64,000 nucleotides of DNA from Corynebacterium striatum ATCC 6940. GTDB lineage: Bacteria > Actinomycetota > Actinomycetes > Mycobacteriales > Mycobacteriaceae. Each line of letters starts with the position of its first letter. Position 1 is the stretch's first letter. The stretch spans positions 272,905 through 336,904 of the forward strand of contig NZ_GG667520.1 of the NCBI RefSeq assembly GCF_000159135.1, read 5' to 3'. Of this stretch, positions 18,440-26,589 are shown piece after piece. A program made the translations under genes and the position numbers. Below the pieces are notes generated by a model. That model made no database searches and had not been told where the DNA came from. It saw nothing but the letters and a program-made list of their open reading frames with translations.

Positions 18440-19524
18440 CTTGCAAACTTAGCTGCTAGCTGGATGGCTGCTTCACGCAGTTGCTCGATGACGTCGCCTT
18501 CCTCACCCAGCTCCACGCCTATCGCGCCGTCGGGCAGTGGGGCGTCGATGCTACCGGCGATGATGCCTAGGGGAGTCTCGTCCGCCAGGTCCGTGAGGGT
18601 TCCCACGACCTTGCCGGTGAGCGACTGCTCGTCGAAGCGGCCTTCACCGGTGACGATGAGGTCTGCCTGAGAAATCTTCTCGGGTAGGCCCATTTTTTCT
18701 GCCACATAAGCTCCGCCGGCAAGCAACTCGAAGTGCTCGTCGTTGCCCCACAGCGTTTCCGAGAGCCAGCGCAGCGCAATGGGGATGCCGCCTGCGGCGC
18801 CGAAGGATTCGGCTTTTTCGTCGACGCCCGTTACCTCGCACAGCCGCAGCAGCGCACCCGCGAGCAATGCAACTTGTTCGCCCTCGGCTCCCTTTTGTGG
18901 GCCGTACATGGTGGCGGCCTGGACAGGGATGGCGCGGGTATCAGCGAGGAGCGTGTAGTCGAGCGCGCCCGCCTTGATGTTGAGCTGTGCAGTATCGATG
19001 CTTGCCAGGCGCACCAGCGGGGCTCCGCCCTTTGGCAGGGCATAGCCACGGTCATCGTGAGCCGTCGCGCCCAGCGCCGCAAGGATGCCCATGCCGCCGT
19101 CGATGGTGGCGCTGCCGCCGAGGCACAGCACGATCTGCTTGGCGCCGCGCGACTCCGCGTCAGCGATGAGTACACCTGTGCCATAGGAATCCGAGTGCAG
19201 CGGGTTCAACGCGTCGGCGACGGCGGGCAAACCGGTGGCGGAGGCGACGTCGATAAGCGCTTGCTCGCCGGCCAGGTAGTAGCTGGCCTCGGTGAGTCGG
19301 CCCACGGCGTCGGTAGTCGGAAGCGTGATGGTCTGCACTTCAGCTCCGAAAAGGGCGGCGGCGTTAGCGAGGATTTCTGCTGTGCCTTCGCCGCCATCGG
19401 CCATGGGGAGGGTGGTGATGGTGGCGTCGGGAAGCGCGGCGCGCAAGCCCCCAGCGATGGCTGCGGCGGCTTGGGCTGCGCTTGCCGTTCCTTTGAAAGA
19501 GTCTGGTGCGACGATTATATGCAT
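18436..19524 (-). CDS. glxK: Glycerate kinase
   Basis: 362 aa, GarK/GlxK family. It phosphorylates D-glycerate, normally to 2-phosphoglycerate in this family, feeding glycolysis above the neighbouring pyruvate kinase step. Family motifs: MHIIVAPDSFKGTASAAQAA at the N-terminus, ADGGEGTAEIL, LCLGGSATIDGGMGILAALGA, and GEGRFDEQSLTGKVVG. The start at 19524 is the ATG giving the family N-terminus. It is divergent from gdhA across a 127-base gap. Confidence 0.93.
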   Translation of the reverse strand: MHIIVAPDSFKGTASAAQAAAAIAGGLRAALPDATITTLPMADGGEGTAEILANAAALFGAEVQTITLPTTDAVGRLTEASYYLAGEQALIDVASATGLPAVADALNPLHSDSYGTGVLIADAESRGAKQIVLCLGGSATIDGGMGILAALGATAHDDRGYALPKGGAPLVRLASIDTAQLNIKAGALDYTLLADTRAIPVQAATMYGPQKGAEGEQVALLAGALLRLCEVTGVDEKAESFGAAGGIPIALRWLSETLWGNDEHFELLAGGAYVAEKMGLPEKISQADLIVTGEGRFDEQSLTGKVVGTLTDLADETPLGIIAGSIDAPLPDGAIGVELGEEGDVIEQLREAAIQLAAKFAS

Positions 19525-19572
19525 GCGGAAAAGTATAGGCGTAGGGGTGTTTCTGCTCATACCGAGTTGCAT

Positions 19573-19592
19573 TTTTGGTCGATTAATAGAAA
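19573..19592. promoter_or_regulatory. Candidate half-conserved AmtR box upstream of gdhA
   Basis: The AmtR consensus is tttCTAT-N6-ATAG-aAA. Here the right half ATAGAAA (19586-19592) is perfect, while the left half reads TGGT instead of CTAT. gdh belongs to the AmtR regulon in C. glutamicum, as I recall, so the site is plausible but degenerate. A second outward CTAT lies at 19594-19597. Confidence 0.35.
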
Positions 19593-19618
19593 ACTATTTC
19601 TTGTTCTGCAAGACATAA

Positions 19619-20998
<1,380 letters not shown>

Positions 20999-21022
20999 GA
21001 CTTAAGGTACCTGCATAAGTGG

Positions 21023-21047
21023 AAAGAGCTCTCCGGGGCTCTTTTTT
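21023..21047 (+). terminator. Rho-independent terminator of gdhA
   Basis: Stem AAAGAGC / GCTCTTT with a GC-rich loop, running into six T residues (21042-21047). Confidence 0.85.
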
Positions 21048-21136
21048 CATGCCAACTTCAAGTCGAACTTGAGATTTTTGTCTAAAGTGCCGCGTGGGAT
21101 ACGTGTGACGAAAGTTTCTTTGGTTACTCTGAGCGC

Positions 21137-21832
21137 ATGTACCGCGTATTTGAGTCCCTCGATGAACTTGTTCGCAACCTGGAGCAGGCTTACTCCGTTC
21201 CCATGACCGCCAACTGCATGGTTCCGCGCCACGAAATGCTGGCGCTTCTTGACGACCTTCGTAACGCCCTACCTGTCGAAATGGACGACGCCCAAGACGT
21301 CCTCGATAAGCAGGACGAAATCCTGGCTGGCGCCGAGGAGCGCGCCGCCCAGATTGTCGCCGACGCCAACGCGCAGGCTGATGAGATCATGTCCCGCGCG
21401 CAGGAAGACTCTGACGCCATGCTTTCCGACGCCCAGCACCGTTCCACCACCATGGTGGCTCAGGCAGAAGACGACGCCAGTGCCATGATCGAAAGCGCCC
21501 GTGCCGACGCGGACCGCACCATCGCACAGGGCAATAAGGAGTACGAGCGCAGCGTCGCTGCCGGCCAGGCCGAGCAGGACCGCTTGGTCTCCGAGTCTGA
21601 GGTGGTTCGCCGCTCCAACGACGAGGCGCACCGCATCGTCGAGACCGCCCACACCGAGTCCAACCGCCTGCGCACCGAGTGCGACGAGTTCGTTGATTCC
21701 AAGCTGGGCGAGTTCGAGTCCACGCTGTCTGGACTGCTGCGCACCGTTAATTCTGACCGCCAGGCGCTGCGTCGTGGCGCCGGTGTGCGTGCGCGCGGCA
21801 CCGAGCGCAGCTCGGAACGCTACGAGCGTTAA
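21137..21832 (+). CDS. sepIVA: DivIVA-like septum/elongation protein (SepIVA-type)
   Basis: 231 aa, almost entirely coiled coil. A short N-terminal part (MYRVFESLDELVRNLEQAY) resembles the Rv2927c/SepIVA type more than canonical Wag31. Residues about 60-200 are Ala/Glu/Asp/Gln-rich heptads, followed by a basic tail RQALRRGAGVRARG. Its place upstream of DUF177-rnc-mutM-smc-ftsY is the same as mycobacterial sepIVA, supporting a role in divisome or cell-wall growth. No ribosome-binding site is seen, but TACTCT (21125-21130) ends 6 bases before the ATG, as expected for a leaderless message. Confidence 0.8.
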   Translation: MYRVFESLDELVRNLEQAYSVPMTANCMVPRHEMLALLDDLRNALPVEMDDAQDVLDKQDEILAGAEERAAQIVADANAQADEIMSRAQEDSDAMLSDAQHRSTTMVAQAEDDASAMIESARADADRTIAQGNKEYERSVAAGQAEQDRLVSESEVVRRSNDEAHRIVETAHTESNRLRTECDEFVDSKLGEFESTLSGLLRTVNSDRQALRRGAGVRARGTERSSERYER

Positions 21833-21837
21833 ATCCT

Positions 21838-21863
21838 GTCCCTAGCGGGGTTCTGCTAGGGAC
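21838..21863. terminator. Bidirectional stem-loop after sepIVA
   Basis: Perfect 9-bp stem GTCCCTAGC / GCTAGGGAC with an 8-base loop. It begins 5 bases after the sepIVA stop and contains the stop of the convergent membrane protein gene, so it may terminate both. Confidence 0.7.
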
Positions 21864-22423
21864 GTTTCCAGTGGCCCCTGCTGGTGGCCAGACGGTCTGT
21901 CGCACACCGCCTGGCCATCAGCAGGGGTCGTTGTCTTTGCTGCGGCGGCAATAGCGGCACTCACGAAGGCAGGGAGCCCGAAGATGGCCCAAAGAAGCGG
22001 GCACATGCTCGACGGGCTGGATGCGAAGGCGTCGAACTGCGTGAACGCTTCGACGACGTACATCAGGGCGACCATCGTGCTGATTCCGGCAATCGTCGAG
22101 GCGGTAGTCATGAATACGCCCGCCACCGATTCGCGGGAGTACCACGTCAGCCAGCCCACACCAACGCCGAGTGCGGCGGAGGCGATGATGATAGTGACGT
22201 CGAAAGGCAGTGGCAGCGCGAAGAACGCTCCGAGAATCATCCCGAACATCAATCCGCGCCATGCAACCGAGCACAGCGGATATCCCTGAGCAGTGCGTTT
22301 GGCATGGCGATGACAGTAAGCTGCGACACCAACGAGCAGGCACACGGGAGTTACGCAATAGAGGGGAAACGCCCAACCAAGCTGGGACAATTCGCCGGGC
22401 AGGCCTGCGGTGTCGAAATTCAT
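21842..22423 (-). CDS. Multi-spanning membrane protein, unknown
   Basis: 193 aa, about five membrane helices (for example LYCVTPVCLLVGVAAY, MILGAFFALPLPFDVTIII, AGISTMVALMYVV, PLLWAIFGLPAFVSAAIA) and a polar C-terminal tail. No family recognised. The ATG at 22423 was preferred because the frame's upstream extension is unremarkable; no strong Shine-Dalgarno was seen for either. It is convergent with sepIVA and divergent from DUF177, so it interrupts an otherwise conserved actinobacterial block. Its stop lies within the shared stem-loop. Confidence 0.65.
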   Translation of the reverse strand: MNFDTAGLPGELSQLGWAFPLYCVTPVCLLVGVAAYCHRHAKRTAQGYPLCSVAWRGLMFGMILGAFFALPLPFDVTIIIASAALGVGVGWLTWYSRESVAGVFMTTASTIAGISTMVALMYVVEAFTQFDAFASSPSSMCPLLWAIFGLPAFVSAAIAAAAKTTTPADGQAVCDRPSGHQQGPLETSLAEPR

Positions 22424-22584
22424 AAGAGCTAGCGTAGGGGCGTTTAGGTCATGTGTGAACCCTATAAACATGGTGCATAGGGGCTTGTGCGGTGGGTTTC
22501 AGACAATCCCCAGGTATGGTTGCGGCGGCTAGGTGCGGCGTCGGCTAAGAGTATGACGCCCCACAGGGTAGGCTATGAGGCGTT

Positions 22585-23139
22585 ATGGCAGATGTATTGG
22601 AATCACCGCTGAAATTTAATGTGGCCGAGTTGCTGCGCAGCCAGGGCGCTGCCGCGATGCCTGAGCAGCGCGTGCAGAAGGGACCCGCGCCGGAGCGCAT
22701 CGGTGTGGAAATGATCGCCGTCGAAAAGGGCGACGAAATCACCGTCGACGCCACCTTGACGCCGCTGGGATCGGGCGTGCTTGTCGACGCCGCCGTTACC
22801 GGCACCCTCACCGGGGAGTGCGCGCGGTGCCTCAAGGAACTCCATCCGGTGCTGGACCTCCACGTATCGCAAGTATTCGCCGCGGATGAGGACTTCATTG
22901 GCGGCGACGAAGCCGACGCCGAGGACCAAGGCTCGGGCGACGAAGTCCCGGAAATCGTCAACGACGAGCTCGACCTTCTGCAGACCGTCATTGATGAGGC
23001 GGGCCTCGGCTTGCCCTTCGCACCGGTGTGCGAGAACGGCTGCGACATCGAAACCCCAGAGGGTGTCACCACCGGAGTATCCGGTGAGGAGGAAGATAAG
23101 GTCGATCCTCGATGGTCCGGACTGGAGAAGTTCCTGTGA
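22585..23139 (+). CDS. DUF177 (YceD-like) protein
   Basis: 184 aa. The DUF177 core is visible: ITVDATLTPLGSGVLVDA followed by GTLTGECARCLKEL, with the conserved CxxC, and later FAPVCENGCDIE with a second Cys pair. YceD-type proteins are linked to 23S rRNA or ribosome maturation. In many bacteria rpmF (ribosomal protein L32) follows; here rnc follows directly with a GTGA overlap, so rpmF has moved. GAGG lies close before the ATG, and TAGGCT (22569-22574) could be its -10. Confidence 0.85.
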   Translation: MADVLESPLKFNVAELLRSQGAAAMPEQRVQKGPAPERIGVEMIAVEKGDEITVDATLTPLGSGVLVDAAVTGTLTGECARCLKELHPVLDLHVSQVFAADEDFIGGDEADAEDQGSGDEVPEIVNDELDLLQTVIDEAGLGLPFAPVCENGCDIETPEGVTTGVSGEEEDKVDPRWSGLEKFL

Positions 23140-23906
23140 GCAAGAAAAATAAGCTAACCGGTGAAGAGGCTCTCGAGCAAGCATATGCTGCGGTCGACCA
23201 TGCGCCACTTCTGAAGTCTTTGGGCGTCGAGCTGGCCGATGAAAACCTGCGTCTGGCCCTGACGCACCGCTCTTTTGCCAACGAAAACGGCTACCTTCCC
23301 AACAACGAGCGGCTCGAGTTCTTAGGCGATGCAGTCCTCGGATTGTCTGTGGCTTCGAAGCTGTACGAGCAGTACCCGTCGCGTCCGGAGTCGGATATCT
23401 CGAAGATGCGTGCTTCCATCGTGTCTCGCTACGGCTTGTCCGATATCGCCCGCGAGATCGAGCTTGGCCAGCACATTCTGCTGGGCAAGGGCGAGCAGTC
23501 CACGGGCGGTCGCGACAAGGATTCCATCCTTGCGGATACCACCGAGGCCATCTTTGGCGCCATCTACCGCCAGTACGGCTTTGAAACCGCACGCGACGTC
23601 ATCCTGCGTCTGTTCCAGAAGAAGATCGACAACGCTGTCGTCTCCGGTCGCCACATGGACTGGAAGACCAACCTGCAGGAACTCTGCGCTGAGCTCAAGG
23701 CGCCGATGCCGGTCTACACCGCGACGTCGACGGGCCCTGAGCATGATCAAACCTTCACCGCTGTGGCTACCGTCGCCGGCCTGACCGTAGGAAATGGTGT
23801 GGGCCACAACAAGAAGCTGGCCGAGCAGCAGGCCGCGCAAGAAGCGTGCCAAACGCTGCGCGAGACTCCGCTTCTCGTACAGGGCACCGCCAACCGCGAG
23901 CTTTAA
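23136..23906 (+). CDS. rnc: Ribonuclease III
   Basis: 256 aa. It cleaves double-stranded RNA, including rRNA precursors. The catalytic signature NERLEFLGDAVLGL is complete; the second acidic site is in DTTEAIFGAIYRQYG. A C-terminal double-stranded RNA-binding domain starts near residue 180 (NLQELCAELKAPMPVY) and ends with the GHNKKLAEQQAAQEA helix. The GTG start at 23136 overlaps the DUF177 stop and has GGAGAAG upstream. Its stop overlaps the mutM start (TAATG). Confidence 0.96.
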   Translation: MSKKNKLTGEEALEQAYAAVDHAPLLKSLGVELADENLRLALTHRSFANENGYLPNNERLEFLGDAVLGLSVASKLYEQYPSRPESDISKMRASIVSRYGLSDIAREIELGQHILLGKGEQSTGGRDKDSILADTTEAIFGAIYRQYGFETARDVILRLFQKKIDNAVVSGRHMDWKTNLQELCAELKAPMPVYTATSTGPEHDQTFTAVATVAGLTVGNGVGHNKKLAEQQAAQEACQTLRETPLLVQGTANREL

Positions 23907-24727
23907 TGCCGGAGCTGCCCGAAGTTGAGTCAGTCCGCCGCGGGTTGGAGGGTTACCTTCCCGGGCGGACTTTCGAGCGCGTTGAAGTCCTGCACCCGCG
24001 CGCGAACCGTGGGCAGGAAGGTCCTCTCGACCAGCTGTTGGTGGGGCGGGAGATAGGCGGCGTCGCAAGGCGCGGCAAATTCATGTGGATTGAGTTCGCC
24101 GACGAGAATCTCCACGACCCCGGTCGCGACGTCCTCTTCGTGCACTTGGGCATGTCCGGCCAGATGCGGGTGGGGGAGACGAACTCGAAACATGTGCGGA
24201 TCAGGGCGTCGTTAAGCGGCGGCGTGAACCTGTCCTTTATTGATCAACGTACTTTTGGCTACTGGTTGTTGGCCCCGTGGCTTAAGATTGCGCACATCGC
24301 CCCGGACCCCCTCGAACCTGACTTCGACATCGTCGCGGCCGCGCGGCGGATTCGCGCAAAGAAAACCGCGGTGAAGACCGCCCTGCTGGACCAGACGGTG
24401 GTTTCGGGCATCGGCAACATCTATGCCGACGAGGCTTTGTGGGCCGCGCAGGTGCAGCCCCAAAAGAAGGCTTCTACACTGCGGCAACGTGACGCTATAG
24501 CGCTTATCGACGCCGCCGCCTCCGTCATGCGCGCCGCCCTCAAGGTCGGTGGCACGAGCTTCGATGCCTTATACGTCAACGTCAATGGTGAGTCGGGGTA
24601 TTTTGAGCGATCCCTGCACGCGTATGGGCGCACCGGAGCGCCGTGCGACAGGTGCGGAACCGAGCTGGTGCGCGTCGTAGTGGGTGGTAGATCCACCCAT
24701 TTTTGCCCCCGCTGCCAGACCTATTAA
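23906..24727 (+). CDS. mutM: Formamidopyrimidine-DNA glycosylase
   Basis: 273 aa. It excises 8-oxoguanine and ring-opened purines and nicks the abasic site. N-terminal PELPEVESVRRGLEG provides Pro2 (nucleophile) and Glu3. Further motifs: RRGKFMWIEF, HLGMSGQMRV (lysine/DNA contact region), and GIGNIYADEALW (the H2TH helix). The C-terminal zinc finger is CDRC plus CPRC, complete. Translation is coupled to rnc through the TAATG overlap. Confidence 0.96.
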   Translation: MPELPEVESVRRGLEGYLPGRTFERVEVLHPRANRGQEGPLDQLLVGREIGGVARRGKFMWIEFADENLHDPGRDVLFVHLGMSGQMRVGETNSKHVRIRASLSGGVNLSFIDQRTFGYWLLAPWLKIAHIAPDPLEPDFDIVAAARRIRAKKTAVKTALLDQTVVSGIGNIYADEALWAAQVQPQKKASTLRQRDAIALIDAAASVMRAALKVGGTSFDALYVNVNGESGYFERSLHAYGRTGAPCDRCGTELVRVVVGGRSTHFCPRCQTY

Positions 24728-24764
24728 TGGATCGATAGGGGATACATAGCGTTAAATATTCTCC

Positions 24765-26282
24765 ATGGAATTTCTTGAGAACGCTGTAACAACGTTCAAT
24801 GACTCGGTCTGGACCTATCTGATCCCGTGGATCTTGATCGCTGCCGGACTCTTTTTTGGTTTCCGTACCGTTTTGGTGCAAATCCGAATGGTGCCGGAAA
24901 TGTTCAAGGCTGTGGTCGAGCGCCCGAAGGGCGTCGGTCGCGACGAAGACGAGGACTACGGCGGCATTTCTGCTTTTAAGGCCTTCACCATTTCGGCGGC
25001 GTCGCGCGTGGGCACCGGCAACGTGGCCGGTGTGGCTGTGGCCATCTCCGTTGGCGGCCCGGGTGCTGTCTTCTGGATGTGGATCATTGCGATTCTGGGC
25101 GGTGCGACTGCGTTTGTCGAGTCCACCCTGGCGCAGGTGTGGAAGGTCCGCGAGGGTTCCGCTTACCGCGGTGGCCCGGCCTACTACATGAAGCGCGGTC
25201 TGGGCTGGGGCCCGCTGGCTGCGATTTTCTCCGTGGCTATCGCGTTTACCTTCGGCTTTGTCTACAACGCTTTCCAGACCAACGCGATTGCTGACTCCAT
25301 CGCGTTCTCCTTCGGCCGCGAGGACACCATGTTCCGCGCTATCGTCGGCCTGATTGTGGCTGCTGTGGCTGCACTCATCATCTTCGGTGGCGTGCAGCGC
25401 ATCGCGAACATCACCCAGGTCATCGTTCCTTTCATGGCTATTGCTTATCTGCTCATCGGTGGCTTCGTGGTGATTACGAACTTCGACAAGGTGCCGGGCA
25501 TGATTGGCGACATCATCGGCCACGCCCTCGGCTTCAAGGAGATCGCCGGTGCTGGTTTGGGTACCGCGATGATGAAGGGTATCCAGCGTGGTCTGTTCTC
25601 CAACGAGGCCGGTGAGGGTTCTGCTCCTAACGCAGCTGCTACCGCAACGGTGTCTCACCCGGTTAAGCAGGGCCTCGTGCAGACCTTGGGCGTCTACTTC
25701 GATACCTTGGTGGTCTGTTCCATCACGGCGTTCATTATTTTGCTCGGCCCGTCCATTGCTTACGGTGAGGACGCTGAGGGTGTTTCCCTGACCCAGGCGG
25801 CTTTGGCTTCTGAGGTCGGTAACTGGGGCATTCACTTCGTGACCTTCATCCTCTTCTTCCTAGCTTTCTCTTCAATTCTCGGCAACTACTACTTGGCAGA
25901 GTCCAACGTTGAGTACCTGACCCGCAGCAAGGTTGTCCTCAACATCTTCCGCTTGGTCGTGCTTTTCTTCGTATGGTTCGGTGCGGTCGGCTCCCTCCCG
26001 TTCGTCTTCGCACTGGCCGATACCGGCGCTGCGACGATGGTCTTCCTCAACATCCTGGCTATCGTTCCGCTCTCAGGCGTGGCCATCAAGCTGCTCAAGA
26101 ACTACAACGAGCAGCGCCGTAAGGGCATCGATCCCGTCTTCCACCGCGACATGTTGCCGGAGCTCAAGAACGTCGAGTGCTGGGACGGCTCTGACCCAGT
26201 TACCCGCCGCAGTCCGGAGGACCGCCAGCGCCTGCAGCACCAGTACGACCTGGGCGACCACTCCAACTTGAGGGAGTACTAA
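24765..26282 (+). CDS. Alanine/glycine:cation symporter family protein
   Basis: 505 aa, about 10-11 membrane helices, AGCS family (DagA/AlsT type). It probably imports alanine, glycine or a related amino acid with sodium. Family signatures: SAASRVGTGNVAGVAVAIS near residue 85, GGPAYYMKRGLGWGPLA, and GIQRGLFSNEAGEGSAPNAA. No Shine-Dalgarno precedes the ATG at 24765; a -10-like TAAATA (24753-24758) ends 6 bases before it, so a leaderless message is likely. It sits between mutM and acyP. The upstream GATCGATAGG 10-mer also occurs in the amt operator, hinting at nitrogen control. Confidence 0.9.
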   Translation: MEFLENAVTTFNDSVWTYLIPWILIAAGLFFGFRTVLVQIRMVPEMFKAVVERPKGVGRDEDEDYGGISAFKAFTISAASRVGTGNVAGVAVAISVGGPGAVFWMWIIAILGGATAFVESTLAQVWKVREGSAYRGGPAYYMKRGLGWGPLAAIFSVAIAFTFGFVYNAFQTNAIADSIAFSFGREDTMFRAIVGLIVAAVAALIIFGGVQRIANITQVIVPFMAIAYLLIGGFVVITNFDKVPGMIGDIIGHALGFKEIAGAGLGTAMMKGIQRGLFSNEAGEGSAPNAAATATVSHPVKQGLVQTLGVYFDTLVVCSITAFIILLGPSIAYGEDAEGVSLTQAALASEVGNWGIHFVTFILFFLAFSSILGNYYLAESNVEYLTRSKVVLNIFRLVVLFFVWFGAVGSLPFVFALADTGAATMVFLNILAIVPLSGVAIKLLKNYNEQRRKGIDPVFHRDMLPELKNVECWDGSDPVTRRSPEDRQRLQHQYDLGDHSNLREY

Positions 26283-26561
26283 ATGGAGCGCATGACTGCG
26301 TTTGTCCACGGTTCGGTCCAGGGTGTGGGCTTCCGCTGGTGGACGCGTTCGCGCGCTTTGGAGCTAGGCCTTGCCGGCCATGCCACCAACTTGGCTGATG
26401 GCCGCGTGCAGGTGGTGGCGGAGGGCCCATGCGTCGACTGCAAGCGTTTGCTCGAGTTGCTGCGCGAGGAGCCTTCAACCACTCGCCGCCCGGGCGTGGT
26501 CACCACCGTGGTGGAGCAATGGTCGACGCCGCGGGGCGAAAGCGGATTCATCGAACGCTAG
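26283..26561 (+). CDS. acyP: Acylphosphatase
   Basis: 92 aa, usual length. It hydrolyses carboxyl-phosphate bonds such as acetyl phosphate. Catalytic Arg is in VHGSVQGVGFRWW and catalytic Asn in ATNLADGRVQVVAEG; both are present. The ATG is directly after the symporter's stop codon. In actinobacteria acyP commonly precedes smc, so the symporter, not acyP, is the newcomer here. Confidence 0.93.
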   Translation: MERMTAFVHGSVQGVGFRWWTRSRALELGLAGHATNLADGRVQVVAEGPCVDCKRLLELLREEPSTTRRPGVVTTVVEQWSTPRGESGFIER

Positions 26562-26589
26562 CGCCGTAGTAGTTGCTAAACTTTCACGA

